In this document: positions 47,263 to 57,496 of the stretch, in pieces
Numbering within the stretch: position 1 is the stretch's first letter
How the letters are laid out: the number at the start of each line of letters is the position of its first letter
NCBI RefSeq assembly: GCF_014068355.1
Contig: NZ_CP059674.1
Span: 248,001-312,000, forward strand
Length of the DNA: 64,000 nt
Direction: 5' to 3'
DNA from: Mycoplasma tullyi
GTDB lineage: Bacteria > Bacillota_I > Bacilli_A > Mycoplasmatales > Mycoplasmoidaceae
The notes under the pieces: model-generated
The model's database searches: none
What the model saw: the letters and a program-made list of their open reading frames with translations, nothing else
Told to the model about the DNA's origin: nothing
Made by a program: the position numbers and the translations under genes

Positions 47263-50199
47263 GTGAGATCAAAGATTAAAAAACTACTTTATAGTGGTTG
47301 TGTATTTTTACTATTTATCTTGCTATTATTAATATTTGGCCAATACAATCCGGTAAATACTAATAATAGTGCTTTTGTCTACGATAATAAGCTTAAAAAC
47401 CAAGTTTTATCTGAAACAATTGTTAGTGATGGTAAGGTATATCGAAAGAGCGTTGAACAGTTTAATCCTGTTCAGCAACCCAATTATGTTAGTAATAACA
47501 ACTTCAATGGTTTGAAGTTAGCAAATGGTGGATATATCTTTATATCTAAAGAAAACGATAATACGATCTATCGGACTGATCTATTTTATAACGTGTTATG
47601 AACATATCGGTTTGCTAATGAAAACCAGATTGCAAGACACGTTGTTGAAGTGGCTTATGATCCACTTGATCCAACTAGTTTTTATGTTTTAACTGTTCCT
47701 AGAAATAACGATGATAATGCGATTAGAGCATATGCTAATGGGAATAAAGATGGTTATGGGATTCTTACTAAAATTAAAGAAAACCTTGACCGTGAACTAG
47801 ATAAACGTGCTGATATTCAATCTGAGATTGCGATTGATCCCCAAGCATTATTAAATAATATTCCCTCAACTTGGAATAGTAATCCTTCATTTTTAAGTAA
47901 CACGATTGGTTTTACCAATGGTGGTCGATTTATCTTTTCTTATAGTAACTATCTGGCGAATTTAGCTAACTTAATCGTTTATAAACAAAACATTTATATT
48001 ATTGGTGGAAATGGGAATATTGATCCAACGATTAATGATCGTTTCCAATCTTTAGGGATCTTTAGAATTGATCGAAATCTTAACCAAATTACTGGTTGAC
48101 CTTATGCGGTGTTAATTGGTGGATGAAGTGAAACGAGAAACACTAATTTTGAAGTAAATTTACCGATCTTTCAAGATCCACAATTCACTTATGTAATCAG
48201 AGGCGCAATTGCTGGGGGCAAGATTATTTCAGATACTGATCAACTTCAGATTGGGGGAAGTTGAACAGTTGGTGATCGTAATGTTTTAAGACCAAACAAT
48301 CGCGAGATATTAAGTGTAAATAGTAATAGTTCAGATTTGCAATTACTTGGGACATTTAGAATTAATCTAAATGTGTTGGATTCATTAGGTGCATTTGCTT
48401 CACCTTCTGCTTTATCACCAACAAGTGATCTTAAAAAATTAAATCCGAATTATTTATTTGTTTCAGGTCCGCAGGATTTTAACTTTAATAATAATAACGA
48501 TTTGTTTAATAATCAAAGAGAACTAAGAGCAGAATCGCGATTATATCGACTTGATAATACGAATTTTTATCATGCTGTAGCTGGATTTTCTTATGGTTTT
48601 GAATTTGGGTCATTTAGTATGCAATTCAATGATCTAACGATCATTTTTGATACGAACGGAACATATACAATAATCCAACCACCAACTCAATTACAAAGAC
48701 TATTTGGTTTTGATAATAACCAATACAAATGAGATAATTTCGTTAACTCATTAAGTTCTGCTGACTTTAATTCGTTTTCTCAACCGCAAGGCGGTAATAG
48801 CATCATTGTTTTTTGATCTAAAAAACAACAGAATGCTAATAATAAGGTTTCAACAGTTTATCTAATTGATGATAAGGATGATAACTATAACGCTAGAATC
48901 ATCCCTTCAATCAACCAGAGTTTTTTGGATCGAACTCAACAGATCTCAGATGATTCTAGTTTTGGGGTTTATCCGATCAGTAATGTCGTTTCATTAAATG
49001 GAATTGATGATATCTTAGTTTATTTAGATTCAAATAATGCTAATTTCAAGGCATTATCATTATTTAAATTTTCAAGTGATCGAGTTATTGAACGATTAAT
49101 TATTGATAATAATTACCAAGATCCATTAGCAACTAGAACATCATATTTGGGTAGTGGAGAACTACTTTTAAATCCAAATAATGATGATCTATTTACTTTT
49201 AAGGTTCAAGAATTAATCGAACCTTATCAAGGTGATTTCAAGATCAGAGATCAATACATTGATAAGTTCATTAATTACACCCCGGGGATTAATAATCCCA
49301 AACCTGATCTGGTTTTATTAATCAAGAAGGATAATCTTGATCTAAAAAACCAATCGTTTTCAATGGAATCGATTATTAAAAACCCATTGGTTAATAATTA
49401 TTTTGAAACTGTTCCTGGATTAGATTTCACTTATCGTTATTTTGGATTTGGTGCTAATCCGACTTGACTATTTAGTTTGATTGTCATTTCATCAATCGTT
49501 TTCTTTGTTCCGTTAGTTTGATTGGGAATCATCTTTGTTTTAAGATTTTATGGATTTACAGCAAGAGATTACATCAAGATCCAAAAACAAAAACAAACTA
49601 ATAAGAAGATCTTATCAGCATTTAAAGCTGCTTTAGATGATGTTGAAGCAAGTGATCTTATTAGTAATAATAAGAACCAATCACTTGTTGAAAAACAATT
49701 TAGTGAACTAATGAATATGGTTGATCTTGCTAAAACTAGACATACCAAACAGCAACAAGAGATTTATATCTATGAATCTTCATTGATCTCAAAAAATGAT
49801 GAGAATGATTTAAGTATTAGATTACTAAAAACAAAATTACAGTTATTACAACGATATTTTATTGATCAAGGGATCAGATGTTATCGCTATAACTTAAAAG
49901 ATCATAAAGAAGTATTCTTAAATAACCCTAAACTGGTTAACCACTTAAAGAAAACCGATTTCAAATTACCTGTTATTATGGACCATAATGACATCTTGCA
50001 TTATGGTAGTTATCCAACTAATAACGAGTTAACAAATCTATTTGGTGTTAATCCAAATGTGTTAAAGAAGATTGATGCACTAACTTGACAAATTGTTCAT
50101 TCTAAGAATAATAATACGTTTTATAATTCACCTAAGTTTAGTAATGTTTATATGGATCAGATGAATAGAAGAAACGTTCGACCACCACGTAGACCATAA
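47263..50199 (+). CDS. Large bitopic surface protein of unknown function
   Basis: The protein has 978 residues. N-terminal MRSKIKKLLYSGCVFLLFILLLLIFGQY is a membrane anchor or uncleaved signal. A second membrane helix lies near residue 750 (WLFSLIVISSIVFFVPLVWLGIIFVLRFYGF), followed by a basic cytoplasmic tail of about 215 residues with a helical stretch (KQKQTNKKILSAFKAALDDVE) and a Pro/Arg-rich end (RRNVRPPRRP). The roughly 720-residue outside part is Asn-rich with repeated GNG/IIGG-type beta motifs suggestive of a propeller-like fold. Start is GTG. Layout resembles mycoplasma cytadherence accessory proteins; no homology asserted. Confidence 0.78.
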
Positions 50200-50250
50200 T
50201 TTAGTCATCATCGATTTTTAGAAGAAAAATAAAAATATTTATTTTTTATC

Positions 50251-50278
50251 TTTACATTTTAGATTTATGTGCTATAAT
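50251..50278 (+). promoter_or_regulatory. tRNA-Leu promoter
   Basis: -35 TTTACA at 50251-50256, 16-base spacer, TGTGCTATAAT ending at 50278 (extended -10), the same block as in both rRNA promoters. Confidence 0.8.
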
Positions 50279-50302
50279 ATTTACAGTTAAGTTATTAACT
50301 AA

Positions 50303-50388
50303 CCTGGAGTGGCGGAATGGCAAACGCATCAGACTCAAAATCTGACGGGTTTACACCCTTGTGAGTTCAAGTCTCATCTCCAGGACCA
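50303..50388 (+). tRNA. trnL: tRNA-Leu (anticodon CAA)
   Basis: Acceptor CCTGGAG pairs with CTCCAGG, discriminator A, encoded CCA. Anticodon stem TCAGA/TCTGA holds CTCAAAA, anticodon CAA, reading TTG. A long variable arm (class II) is present. Confidence 0.96.
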
Positions 50389-50416
50389 ATAACTAATAAC
50401 TAATAAACTAACTAAC

Positions 50417-50443
50417 TTGGCGCCTCTATAGCGCCATTTTTTA
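50417..50443 (+). terminator. Terminator of tRNA-Leu
   Basis: TGGCGC and GCGCCA form a GC-rich stem followed by six T. Confidence 0.9.
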
Positions 50444-50465
50444 TTGTTTATAACTAAAGAACAAT

Positions 50466-50499
50466 AAAATAACGAGCTAATCACTTAGCTCGTTATTTT
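50466..50499. terminator. Bidirectional terminator before the ECF S-like gene end
   Basis: AAAATAACGAGCTAA and TTAGCTCGTTATTTT form a perfect stem with a four-base loop. It serves the minus-strand gene ending at 50511. Confidence 0.88.
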
Positions 50500-50510
50500 A
50501 ATTATCTAAC

Positions 50511-51200
50511 TTAATTAAACATCTTTTTGGTAAATAGATTGTTTTGAAAGAACGTTAACATTGGAATTGCAAAGAATGCTACTAATGAGAACTTAATTAA
50601 GTTAAATAATGAAAATAAAGCAAAAATACCAGTTCAGTAATCATTAATAAACAATAAGAAGAATCTTAAATTAGGTGATGAATTATAAAATTTAGCTACT
50701 TCAATAAAATTAATTGTTCTAACAGCTCTAAATCATCATCAATACAATGGTGTGATTAAAATGCCATTGATCGCTGAAAAAAGCACCATCAAGATCGGAA
50801 TAATTAAAATTCAGATAACTAACCATTTAACCTTCTTATCCTTTAATTTTGTCTTATTTAACAACCAATTTAAAAAAGCAAAAATTAGGATTGTAAATAT
50901 ATTAATGATTGTTAAAAATATAATCCCAATTCAGTTGGACGCATTCCAAATAAAATGGATTAATGATAATGTGATTGATAAAGCTACAGCTGAATATATT
51001 GAACTAATATAAATAACTGGTATTAAAAAAACAATTGAGATATCAATCGTTAAAGATAAAGAACTAAAAAAAGGAATCTTTACTAAAGAAGACAAATAAG
51101 CAAAGATAATCGCTAATGCTAGCATTCCAGCATTAAAAGATAACTTGAAATTGAAACTGTAATTGTTCCTTTTTTTTCTTATGTTCTTTTGTAATTGCAC
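50511..51200 (-). CDS. ECF transporter S component-like membrane protein
   Basis: The protein has 229 residues and six hydrophobic segments. The first part (FNAGMLALAIIFAYLSSLVKIPFF, then SLTIDISIVFLIPVIYISSIYSAVALS) follows the pattern of vitamin-binding S components of energy-coupling-factor transporters, where a first helix with small residues is followed by a substrate loop and the helix pair containing ID/LP. Start GTG at 51200 is chosen because TATAAT on the minus strand lies six bases upstream, giving a leaderless mRNA. Ligand unknown. Confidence 0.65.
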
Positions 51201-51206
51201 GTAATT

Positions 51207-51212
51207 ATTATA
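51207..51212 (-). promoter_or_regulatory. -10 box of the ECF S-like gene
   Basis: TATAAT on the minus strand six bases before the GTG start. No Shine-Dalgarno sequence lies between them. Confidence 0.5.
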
Positions 51213-51271
51213 TATGTAATACAATATAAATAATATAATTAATATTATATTAATCGATAGAATTAAACATA

Positions 51272-51829
51272 ATGTCAAATTTATTAGAACTTAAAGTAAC
51301 AATAGAAATCCCAAAGGGATCAAATATTAAGTATGAATACGATCGCAAGACTGGTCAAATCTCTGTAGATCGTATCTTATATGGATCTGAAGTTTACCCA
51401 CACAACTATGGTTTCATTAAAGAAGCTTTAGACTGAGATGGGGATGAATTAGACTGTTTAGTGGTTGCCAATCAAGCTTTTCAACCAGGTGTAATAGTTC
51501 CTGTTAGAATCTTAGGAATGATGGGAATGGTTGATTCAGGTGAAACTGATAACAAGTTAATTGGTGTTATTGCTTGTGATAAGCGTTTTGAAAATATTAG
51601 ATCACTTAAGGATCTAGGTGCTCATTCTTTAAAAGAAATTAAAGGATTCTTTGAAACTTATAAGTTATTACAAAACAAAAAAGTTGTTGTTAAAGGTTTC
51701 AAAGAATTAGATTCAGCAATCCATGAATACAAAAACTGTGTAAGTCTAATGAATCAATACGGATCATTACCTAAGGATGAATTCATTGCTAAGATGAAGA
51801 AAATGTATCCTGAAAAATACATGGAATAA
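51272..51829 (+). CDS. ppa: Inorganic pyrophosphatase
   Basis: The protein has 185 residues, family I soluble pyrophosphatase. It shows [16 protein letters not shown] near the N-terminus, YPHNYGFI, the metal-binding signature [12 protein letters not shown] (the D-G-D-x-L/P-D motif, with a TGA-coded Trp) and the [20 protein letters not shown] end block. It drives biosynthetic reactions by removing pyrophosphate. Divergent from the ECF S-like gene. Matches MG351. Confidence 0.96.
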
Positions 51830-51853
51830 TTTATATTAATCAATAAACCTATA

Positions 51854-51886
51854 AATAAAGTCGCTATTATGCGACTTATTTTTATT
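51854..51886 (+). terminator. Terminator of ppa
   Basis: AATAAAGTCGC pairs with GCGACTTATTT, followed by T-rich sequence. Confidence 0.85.
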
Positions 51887-51909
51887 TAAGTAGTATTTAA
51901 TTAAAGAAT

Positions 51910-52620
51910 ATGGCAAGATCTATTAGTAATATCAACAAAATTTTGATGGTTGGTAATTTTCAAGTTAATGTAACTAAGAAAAAAGGTGTTAAGAATATCT
52001 ACTTAAAAGTCAAACCACCATTTGGAGATATTTTTGTTTCTTGCCCTTTAAATTGTTCTGATGAATCGATTATTGATTTTGTGTTATCAAAGCTTAATTT
52101 CATATTTAAAGCAAAACAAAGTATCTTAAGAAATTCAGAACAATTTTACCCAAATTTTGAGACCGGAGAAAAAATATATCTTTGAGGTGAGATTTTTAAT
52201 CTATTAATTGTTCATACAAAAAAGCGACCTTCAGTTCAAGTAAAAGAAGGTAACATCATATTAAATGTCGATCAAAACTGCGATCAAAAAACAAAAGAAA
52301 AAATATTTGATAATTGGTCGAAAAAATCACTCATGCATGAGATGAAAAAAATCATCACAGACTTAGAAAGAATTATGGGTGTCAGCGCTAACGAGTATCG
52401 TATTAAAAATATGAAGACAAAATGAGGGACTTGTAATGTAGATAAAAAGCGAATTTGGATTAGCTTACGACTTGTTAAAAAACCACTCATTTGTTTACTA
52501 TATGTTCTTATTCATGAGATGACTCATTTAATAGAGCAAAACCATACAAAAAGGTTTTATGAAATAGTTGGACATTATTTACCAAATTGAAAAGAGATAA
52601 ACAAATTACTTAAAAAATAG
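51910..52620 (+). CDS. YgjP-type zinc metalloprotease family protein
   Basis: The protein has 236 residues. The C-terminal part has the zinc motif LYVLIHEMTHLIEQNHTKRFYEIVGHYLP, that is HExxH followed by the family's NH-x4-F, and before it the conserved RIKNMKTKWGTCN segment (K-x-x-WGSC in homologues). This is the WLM/DUF45 (YgjP) family of presumed metal-dependent hydrolases. No signal peptide, so it should be cytoplasmic. Target unknown. It stands alone after ppa and its terminator. Confidence 0.88.
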
Positions 52621-53010
52621 TTTTTAAGAAATTATCAAATTTACCGAATATTTTTAACATTTTAACCTTTATAAAGGTGTTTAATTGTGTAATCATTTTT
52701 AAGTGTTATAAACTCGTGAGAATCAATAACAAAGTTTCCGAAAGTCAAATAGAAACGGAAAACGAAGGTCTCAATTAACTGCAAAAAAAACAGTGAAACC
52801 ACGAATTTATATTATGAACTTTTTCTAGTTATACAGCCTCAAAATTACTACTATTTCGATACTATTTATCTGTGTTTTCTATTTAAAATTTTTACACGAA
52901 ATAATTAGTAAAAATAAATGTGTTTTATCTATTAAAAAATCTTTTAAAAGCACCGAATATTTAGAGTAATTATTAGTCTTTTTAAATATATTAATTTACG
53001 ATTTTAGTGT
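52621..53010 (+). other. 390-base non-coding region before the suf operon
   Basis: No reading frame of note. It holds a promoter (TTGTGT at 52685-52690, 16-base spacer, TATAAA at 52707-52712) followed by sequence that folds well (separate entry), then about 200 bases of AT-rich sequence up to sufC. A nearer sufC promoter may lie around 52980-53000. Confidence 0.6.
52715..52803 (+). ncRNA. Candidate structured RNA or suf leader element
   Basis: It begins at the predicted start of transcription. Pairings: CGTG (52715-52718) with CACG (52800-52803) closing the element; GAGA (52718-52721) with TCTC (52769-52772); GTTTCCG (52734-52740) with CGGAAAAC (52756-52763); ACTG (52778-52781) with CAGT (52791-52794). 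Together they make a branched fold next to its own promoter. I do not recognise a known RNA family. It may be a small RNA or a sensor in the suf leader. Confidence 0.4.
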
Positions 53011-53817
53011 ATGTCAGAACTAATAATTAACAATTTAACAGTTAATATCGATAAAAAGAAAATATTGACCAATGTTTCAGCAACGATTAAAGCTGGAGAT
53101 ATCGTTGCAATAATGGGTCCAAACGGACATGGTAAATCAACACTTTTAAAAACTATAATGGGTCATCATGATTCAAGAATAGTTAGAGGAAAAATCACAT
53201 TCAAGGATCAAGTACTTAACAAAATGGAAGTAGACGAAAGAGCTAGATTAGGTTTATATTTAGCAAGTCAAGCTCCCGAAGAAATTCCTGGTGTTTCATT
53301 AATAGAATTTATTCGCTCAGCAATTAATGCTAGAAGAGAAAAACCTATAGATTTACCGGAGTTTTATAAATTAATTCAAAGTAATACCAAAAAATTAAAA
53401 ATGAATTTTGAATTACTAAATCGTTCAGTTAATGAAGGTTTTAGTGGTGGTGAAAAAAAGAAAAACGAAATTCTTCTTTTAAAAACAATTAATCCAGATT
53501 TTGCAATGCTTGATGAAATCGATTCAGGATTAGATGTTGATGCTTTAAAAATCATTACAAAAGAATTACAAGAATGAATTAAGGATAAGAGCAAATCTTT
53601 AATAATTGTTTCTCACTACGAAAGAATGTTTAAATTAATTAAACCTACCAAAGTTTTTGTTGTCGTAAATGGAACAATTGTTACTGAAGGTGATGCTAGC
53701 TTAGCAAAACGAATAGACAAAGAAGGTTATGATTGAATTAGAAAAGAATTCAATATTGACTTTAAAGAAAATAAAAGCCATGATTTTGAATTGATCGATC
53801 AATTCGCTGCTAAGTAA
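53011..53817 (+). CDS. sufC: Fe-S cluster assembly ATPase SufC
   Basis: The protein has 268 residues, the ABC-type ATPase that works with SufB/SufD. Walker A GPNGHGKST (residues about 36-44), the SufC-specific Q-loop LASQAPEEIPGVSLIEFI, signature FSGGEKKKNEILLL and Walker B AMLDEIDSGLDVDAL, H-loop VSHYERM. The SGGEKKRNE form separates SufC from transport ATPases. First gene of sufC-D-S-U-B, the same order as in Bacillus. Next gene starts six bases later. Confidence 0.95.
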
Positions 53818-53823
53818 TTTATT

Positions 53824-54462
53824 ATGGATAAAAAATACTTCGTTTTAATCGATTCTAAAACATCTGAATTAGACTATTCGATACCTAAAAACACAGATAG
53901 TTTTATTCATCTATTAGATATTCATGATAATGATTCAAATTTAAATATAAATGTGAATTTATCTGAAAATTCTTCGGCAAAAGTAATTATTTCAACATTT
54001 GGTATTAATCAAAATAAGAAGAAATACAATATCAAATTAAATCATTTATCTAACAATGCTAAAAGTGTTTATCAAAACTACGTTGTAGCAGCTGATCAAT
54101 CTAATGTTTCTTCAACAATCACTAGCGTTATTAAAAATAAAACTCATCAAAACGATACAATCCAAGAAATTAGAGGTGTTTTATTAAGTGACGACGCTGT
54201 AGTTAAGGGTGAACCTCAACTAATCATTGACGATAATAATGTTAAAGCGAAACACGCAATGGCTGTAGGAAGATTAAATCAAAACCATTTATTTTATTTA
54301 ATGGCTAAAGGTGTGAAAAAAGCTGAAGCGATTAAGTTGATTTTAATGGGCTATTTCATTAAAACAATTAGCATTATTGATAGTGAACAAGAACGAACTA
54401 AAATGATTAAACAAATTGAAGATCTATTTCTAAAAGTTAATTATGAAAGTTCAATCAGTTAG
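53824..54462 (+). CDS. sufD: SufD-like scaffold protein, short form
   Basis: The protein has 212 residues, about half the usual SufD length (around 430). Beta-helix-type repeats occupy the middle, and the C-terminus keeps the SufB/SufD signature: AKHAMAVGRLNQNHLFYLMAKGVKKAEAIKLILMGYF, which matches H-A-x-x-G-x-x-x-x-x-x-(F/Y)-Y-L-x-x-R-G-(I/L)-x-x-x-E-A. The N-terminal helical domain seems to be missing. Position between sufC and sufS supports the call. It overlaps sufS by 20 bases. Confidence 0.82.
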   Translation: MDKKYFVLIDSKTSELDYSIPKNTDSFIHLLDIHDNDSNLNINVNLSENSSAKVIISTFGINQNKKKYNIKLNHLSNNAKSVYQNYVVAADQSNVSSTITSVIKNKTHQNDTIQEIRGVLLSDDAVVKGEPQLIIDDNNVKAKHAMAVGRLNQNHLFYLMAKGVKKAEAIKLILMGYFIKTISIIDSEQERTKMIKQIEDLFLKVNYESSIS

Positions 54463-55639
54463 AAAACAGTTCAGTTGATTTAAAAATAATAAGGATTGAT
54501 TATATTTTGATAACGCAGCTACGAGCTTAAAACCAGATTCAGTTGTTAATGCTATTTGCGAGTATTATCAAAAATGATCATTAAATCCTCATAATAACAA
54601 CACTAGTTTATCTAACAAACTAAACGATGTCATTTCTGAAACTAGGCAAAAAACAGCGCAATATTTAGCAGTTAATGCCGATGAAATAATTTTTAATAGC
54701 TCAGCAACCGAAATATTAAACTTGTTCGCTTTTGGATTGAGTGAATATTTAAAAAAAGGTGATGAAATTATCGTTAACGAGTTAGAACATGCGAGTAATC
54801 TCGTTAATTGATTAGAACTATCTAGAAGAAATAATCTTCAATTAACGCTTGTTAAATCTTTAAGTGAAATTAAAGATAAGGTTAATGAAAAAACTAAATT
54901 GGTAGCTTTTTCAGGTCTTTCAAATATATATGGCTATAAAATCGACTATTTGAATTATGCTAGAGAAATCAAAACTATAAATAAAAACTGTTTAGTTTTT
55001 ATAGATGCGACACAACTTGCAGCTCAGGAAAAAATAGTTATCGGTCAAGATATTGATGGTTTATGTTTTTCTGCTCATAAAATATTTGGACCAACTGGAC
55101 TAGGGATTGGCTACATTAAAAAAGATCTTCAGAAGATTCTTAACCCTATTAAGTATGGTGGTGATATGTATTATGATTTTGACGTTAACCAAAAATCGAT
55201 TTCACTTAAAACCAATCCACTAAAATACGAGGGTGGAACTAATAATGTTGCTGCTATCTATGCATGATCTAAAACTTTAGATTTCATTAATGAAATCTAT
55301 AACGATGAATTTCAGGCTTATAAGCAAGACTTAACTACTTATTTTAAAGAGAAAATAAAACAACAAAATAAGTTGATTTTGATAAACGAACATGCTGATT
55401 TTCCAATCTTCTTATTACAGATACCTAATATTCATTCTCAAGATTTAGCTTGATATTTATCCACCAAAAAAATCGTCACCAGAGCTGGAGCTTCATGTGT
55501 GCACTTATTAAAAAAGTATCAAAAAGATGGCTATGTTCGCGTTTCTTTATCAATCTATAATACAAAAGAAGAGATCGATTACTTTTTCAAAGTAATCGAA
55601 GAGTTTGATCTAAAGGATATCTTAAATGAATTACTCTAA
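54443..55639 (+). CDS. sufS: Cysteine desulfurase SufS
   Basis: The protein has 398 residues, a PLP enzyme that takes sulfur from cysteine. It shows YFDNAATSLKP at the N-terminus, ELEHASNLVNW, VFIDATQLAAQ, the PLP lysine in CFSAHKIFGPTGLGIGYI, and the catalytic cysteine in TRAGASCVHLL. The cysteine loop is of group II (SufS) form. Several TGA codons are read as Trp. It overlaps sufU by 14 bases. M. genitalium MG336 is the comparable gene. Confidence 0.94.
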
Positions 55640-56060
55640 TCCACTAATCAGAAGACAAATGATCATTGATTATTATCAAAATCCAAAGAATTTTGTTAAA
55701 GAACTGATCAATGATTCTAATTACAAAGTAATTAATACTAAGTCAGACAGTTGTGCTGATCAATTTGATATTTATATTTTAATCAAAGATGATCTTTTAG
55801 TGGATTTGAAATTTAGTGGGAGTGGTTGTATTATTTCTCAAACTACTTTTGATTTCTTATCTAGATATCTAATTAATAAAAAAATAGATGAAGTAAAAGA
55901 GCTTTTATCAGCTTATCTAGAGTTTATTGTTAAAGATGTAAAAAGTCCACTTTTAGCCGAAGAATTTGATATTTTTTCTTCAGTTCACATGCAATCTAAT
56001 CGAGTAATTTGTGCAACAATAAATGCCAAAGCACTAAACGAATATTTAACAAAGGAGTAA
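55626..56060 (+). CDS. sufU: Fe-S assembly sulfur-transfer protein SufU
   Basis: The protein has 144 residues, IscU-like. Conserved ligands are present: Cys in SDSCADQF (the D-C-G-D position), Cys in GSGCIISQ (G-x-G-C-x-I-S), and Cys in NRVICATI near the end. SufU accepts sulfur from SufS through a zinc site. The IIDYYQNPKNF start matches the family's I-x-D-H-x-x-x-P-x-N. Sits between sufS and sufB. Confidence 0.93.
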   Translation: MNYSNPLIRRQMIIDYYQNPKNFVKELINDSNYKVINTKSDSCADQFDIYILIKDDLLVDLKFSGSGCIISQTTFDFLSRYLINKKIDEVKELLSAYLEFIVKDVKSPLLAEEFDIFSSVHMQSNRVICATINAKALNEYLTKE

Positions 56061-56063
56061 TAT

Positions 56064-57464
56064 ATGGGAATATCTAAAAAAATCTTAAATAAAAAATACC
56101 AATACGGTTTTTATGATAAAGATACTTCTATTTTTGAAACCAATAAAGGGATCTCTAGAGAAGTTGTTAAGAAAATCTCTAAACTAAAAAATGAACCAGA
56201 ATGGATGCTAAAGATCAGATTAGATGCATTTGATACATTTATGAAAATGCCAAATCCTAGTTGGGGTCCTGATCTATCATTTATTGATTATGATAATGCA
56301 GTTATGTATTCTAAAGCAGTTGATAATCCTCAATATAGCTGAGATCAAGTGCCTAAGAAGATAAAGAATACATTTAAGAAATTAGGGATTTTAGAAGCAG
56401 AAGCGAAATTTTTAAATGGTGTTTCAACCCAATATGACTCACAAGCTGTTTATCATAGTATTGAAAAAGAATTAGCTGAAAACGGTGTGATTTTTACCGA
56501 TACTGATACAGCAGTACAAAAATATCCAGAATTAGTAAAAAAATATTTTGGAACGATCGTGCCAACTAATGACAATAAGTTTGCAGCTCTAAACACCGCA
56601 TTTTGATCTGGTGGATCTTTTGTTTATGTTCCTAAAGGTGTAGAAATCAAAAAACCATTACAAGCTTACTTTAGAATTAATGGTCGCAGAGTAGGTCAAT
56701 TCGAAAGAACTATTATCATTCTTGAAGAAGGTGCTAAATGTCACTACGTTGAAGGGTGTACTGCTCCTGTTTATTCAGAAGATAATTTACATTGTGCTGT
56801 AGTTGAAGTTTTCTTACACAAAAATTCTGTGGGAAGATACACCACAATTCAAAACTGATCTGACAACGTTTTAAACTTAGTTACTAAACGTTCGATCGTT
56901 TATGAAAATGCCAAGATGTCTTGAATCGATGGAAATATCGGTGCAAGAATTAATATGAAATATCCTTCATCAATTCTTGCTGGAGAATATGCTTCAAGTG
57001 ATTGTATCTCAATTGCAGTAGCTAATAAAGGTATTATTCAAGATGCTGGTGCTAAGATGATTCACTTAGCACCTCACACTAAATCTAGAATTGTGTCAAA
57101 ATCAGTTTCATTTAATGGTGGAGACACATGTTATCGCGGTTTAGTTAGAATCGGTAAAGATGCCCATTATTCAAGTTCAAAAGTAGAGTGTGACACCTTA
57201 TTAATTGATAATATCTCTAGAACTGATACCTTACCAACCGAAATCATTGAAAATAAGTATTCTTCTCTAGAACACGAAGCCAAAGTTTCAAATATTAGTG
57301 AAGAACAATTATTCTATATGATGGCTAAAGGAATTCCTAAAGATGTGGCAGAAAATCTAATCGTTTTAGGTTTTATTGAACCCTTTACAAAGGAATTACC
57401 AATGGAATATGCGATTGAATTAAATCGTTTAGTTACGATGGATATGGAAGGAAGTGTCGGTTAA
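56064..57464 (+). CDS. sufB: Fe-S cluster scaffold SufB
   Basis: The protein has 466 residues. Key blocks are present: [19 protein letters not shown] near the N-terminus, [54 protein letters not shown], and the C-terminal [39 protein letters not shown]. Length and content match full-size SufB. It ends the suf operon; a J-domain gene begins 32 bases later with its own -10-like TATAAT (57470-57475 region). Confidence 0.96.
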
Positions 57465-57496
57465 TCGTTTATAATTAATTAGTTAAAGATTAGTGT

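Noticed and set aside
52621-53010. tmRNA or SRP RNA in the gap before suf
   Set aside because: No tRNA-like ends with a CCA-type T arm and no GGAA-tetraloop SRP helix 8 motif are visible.
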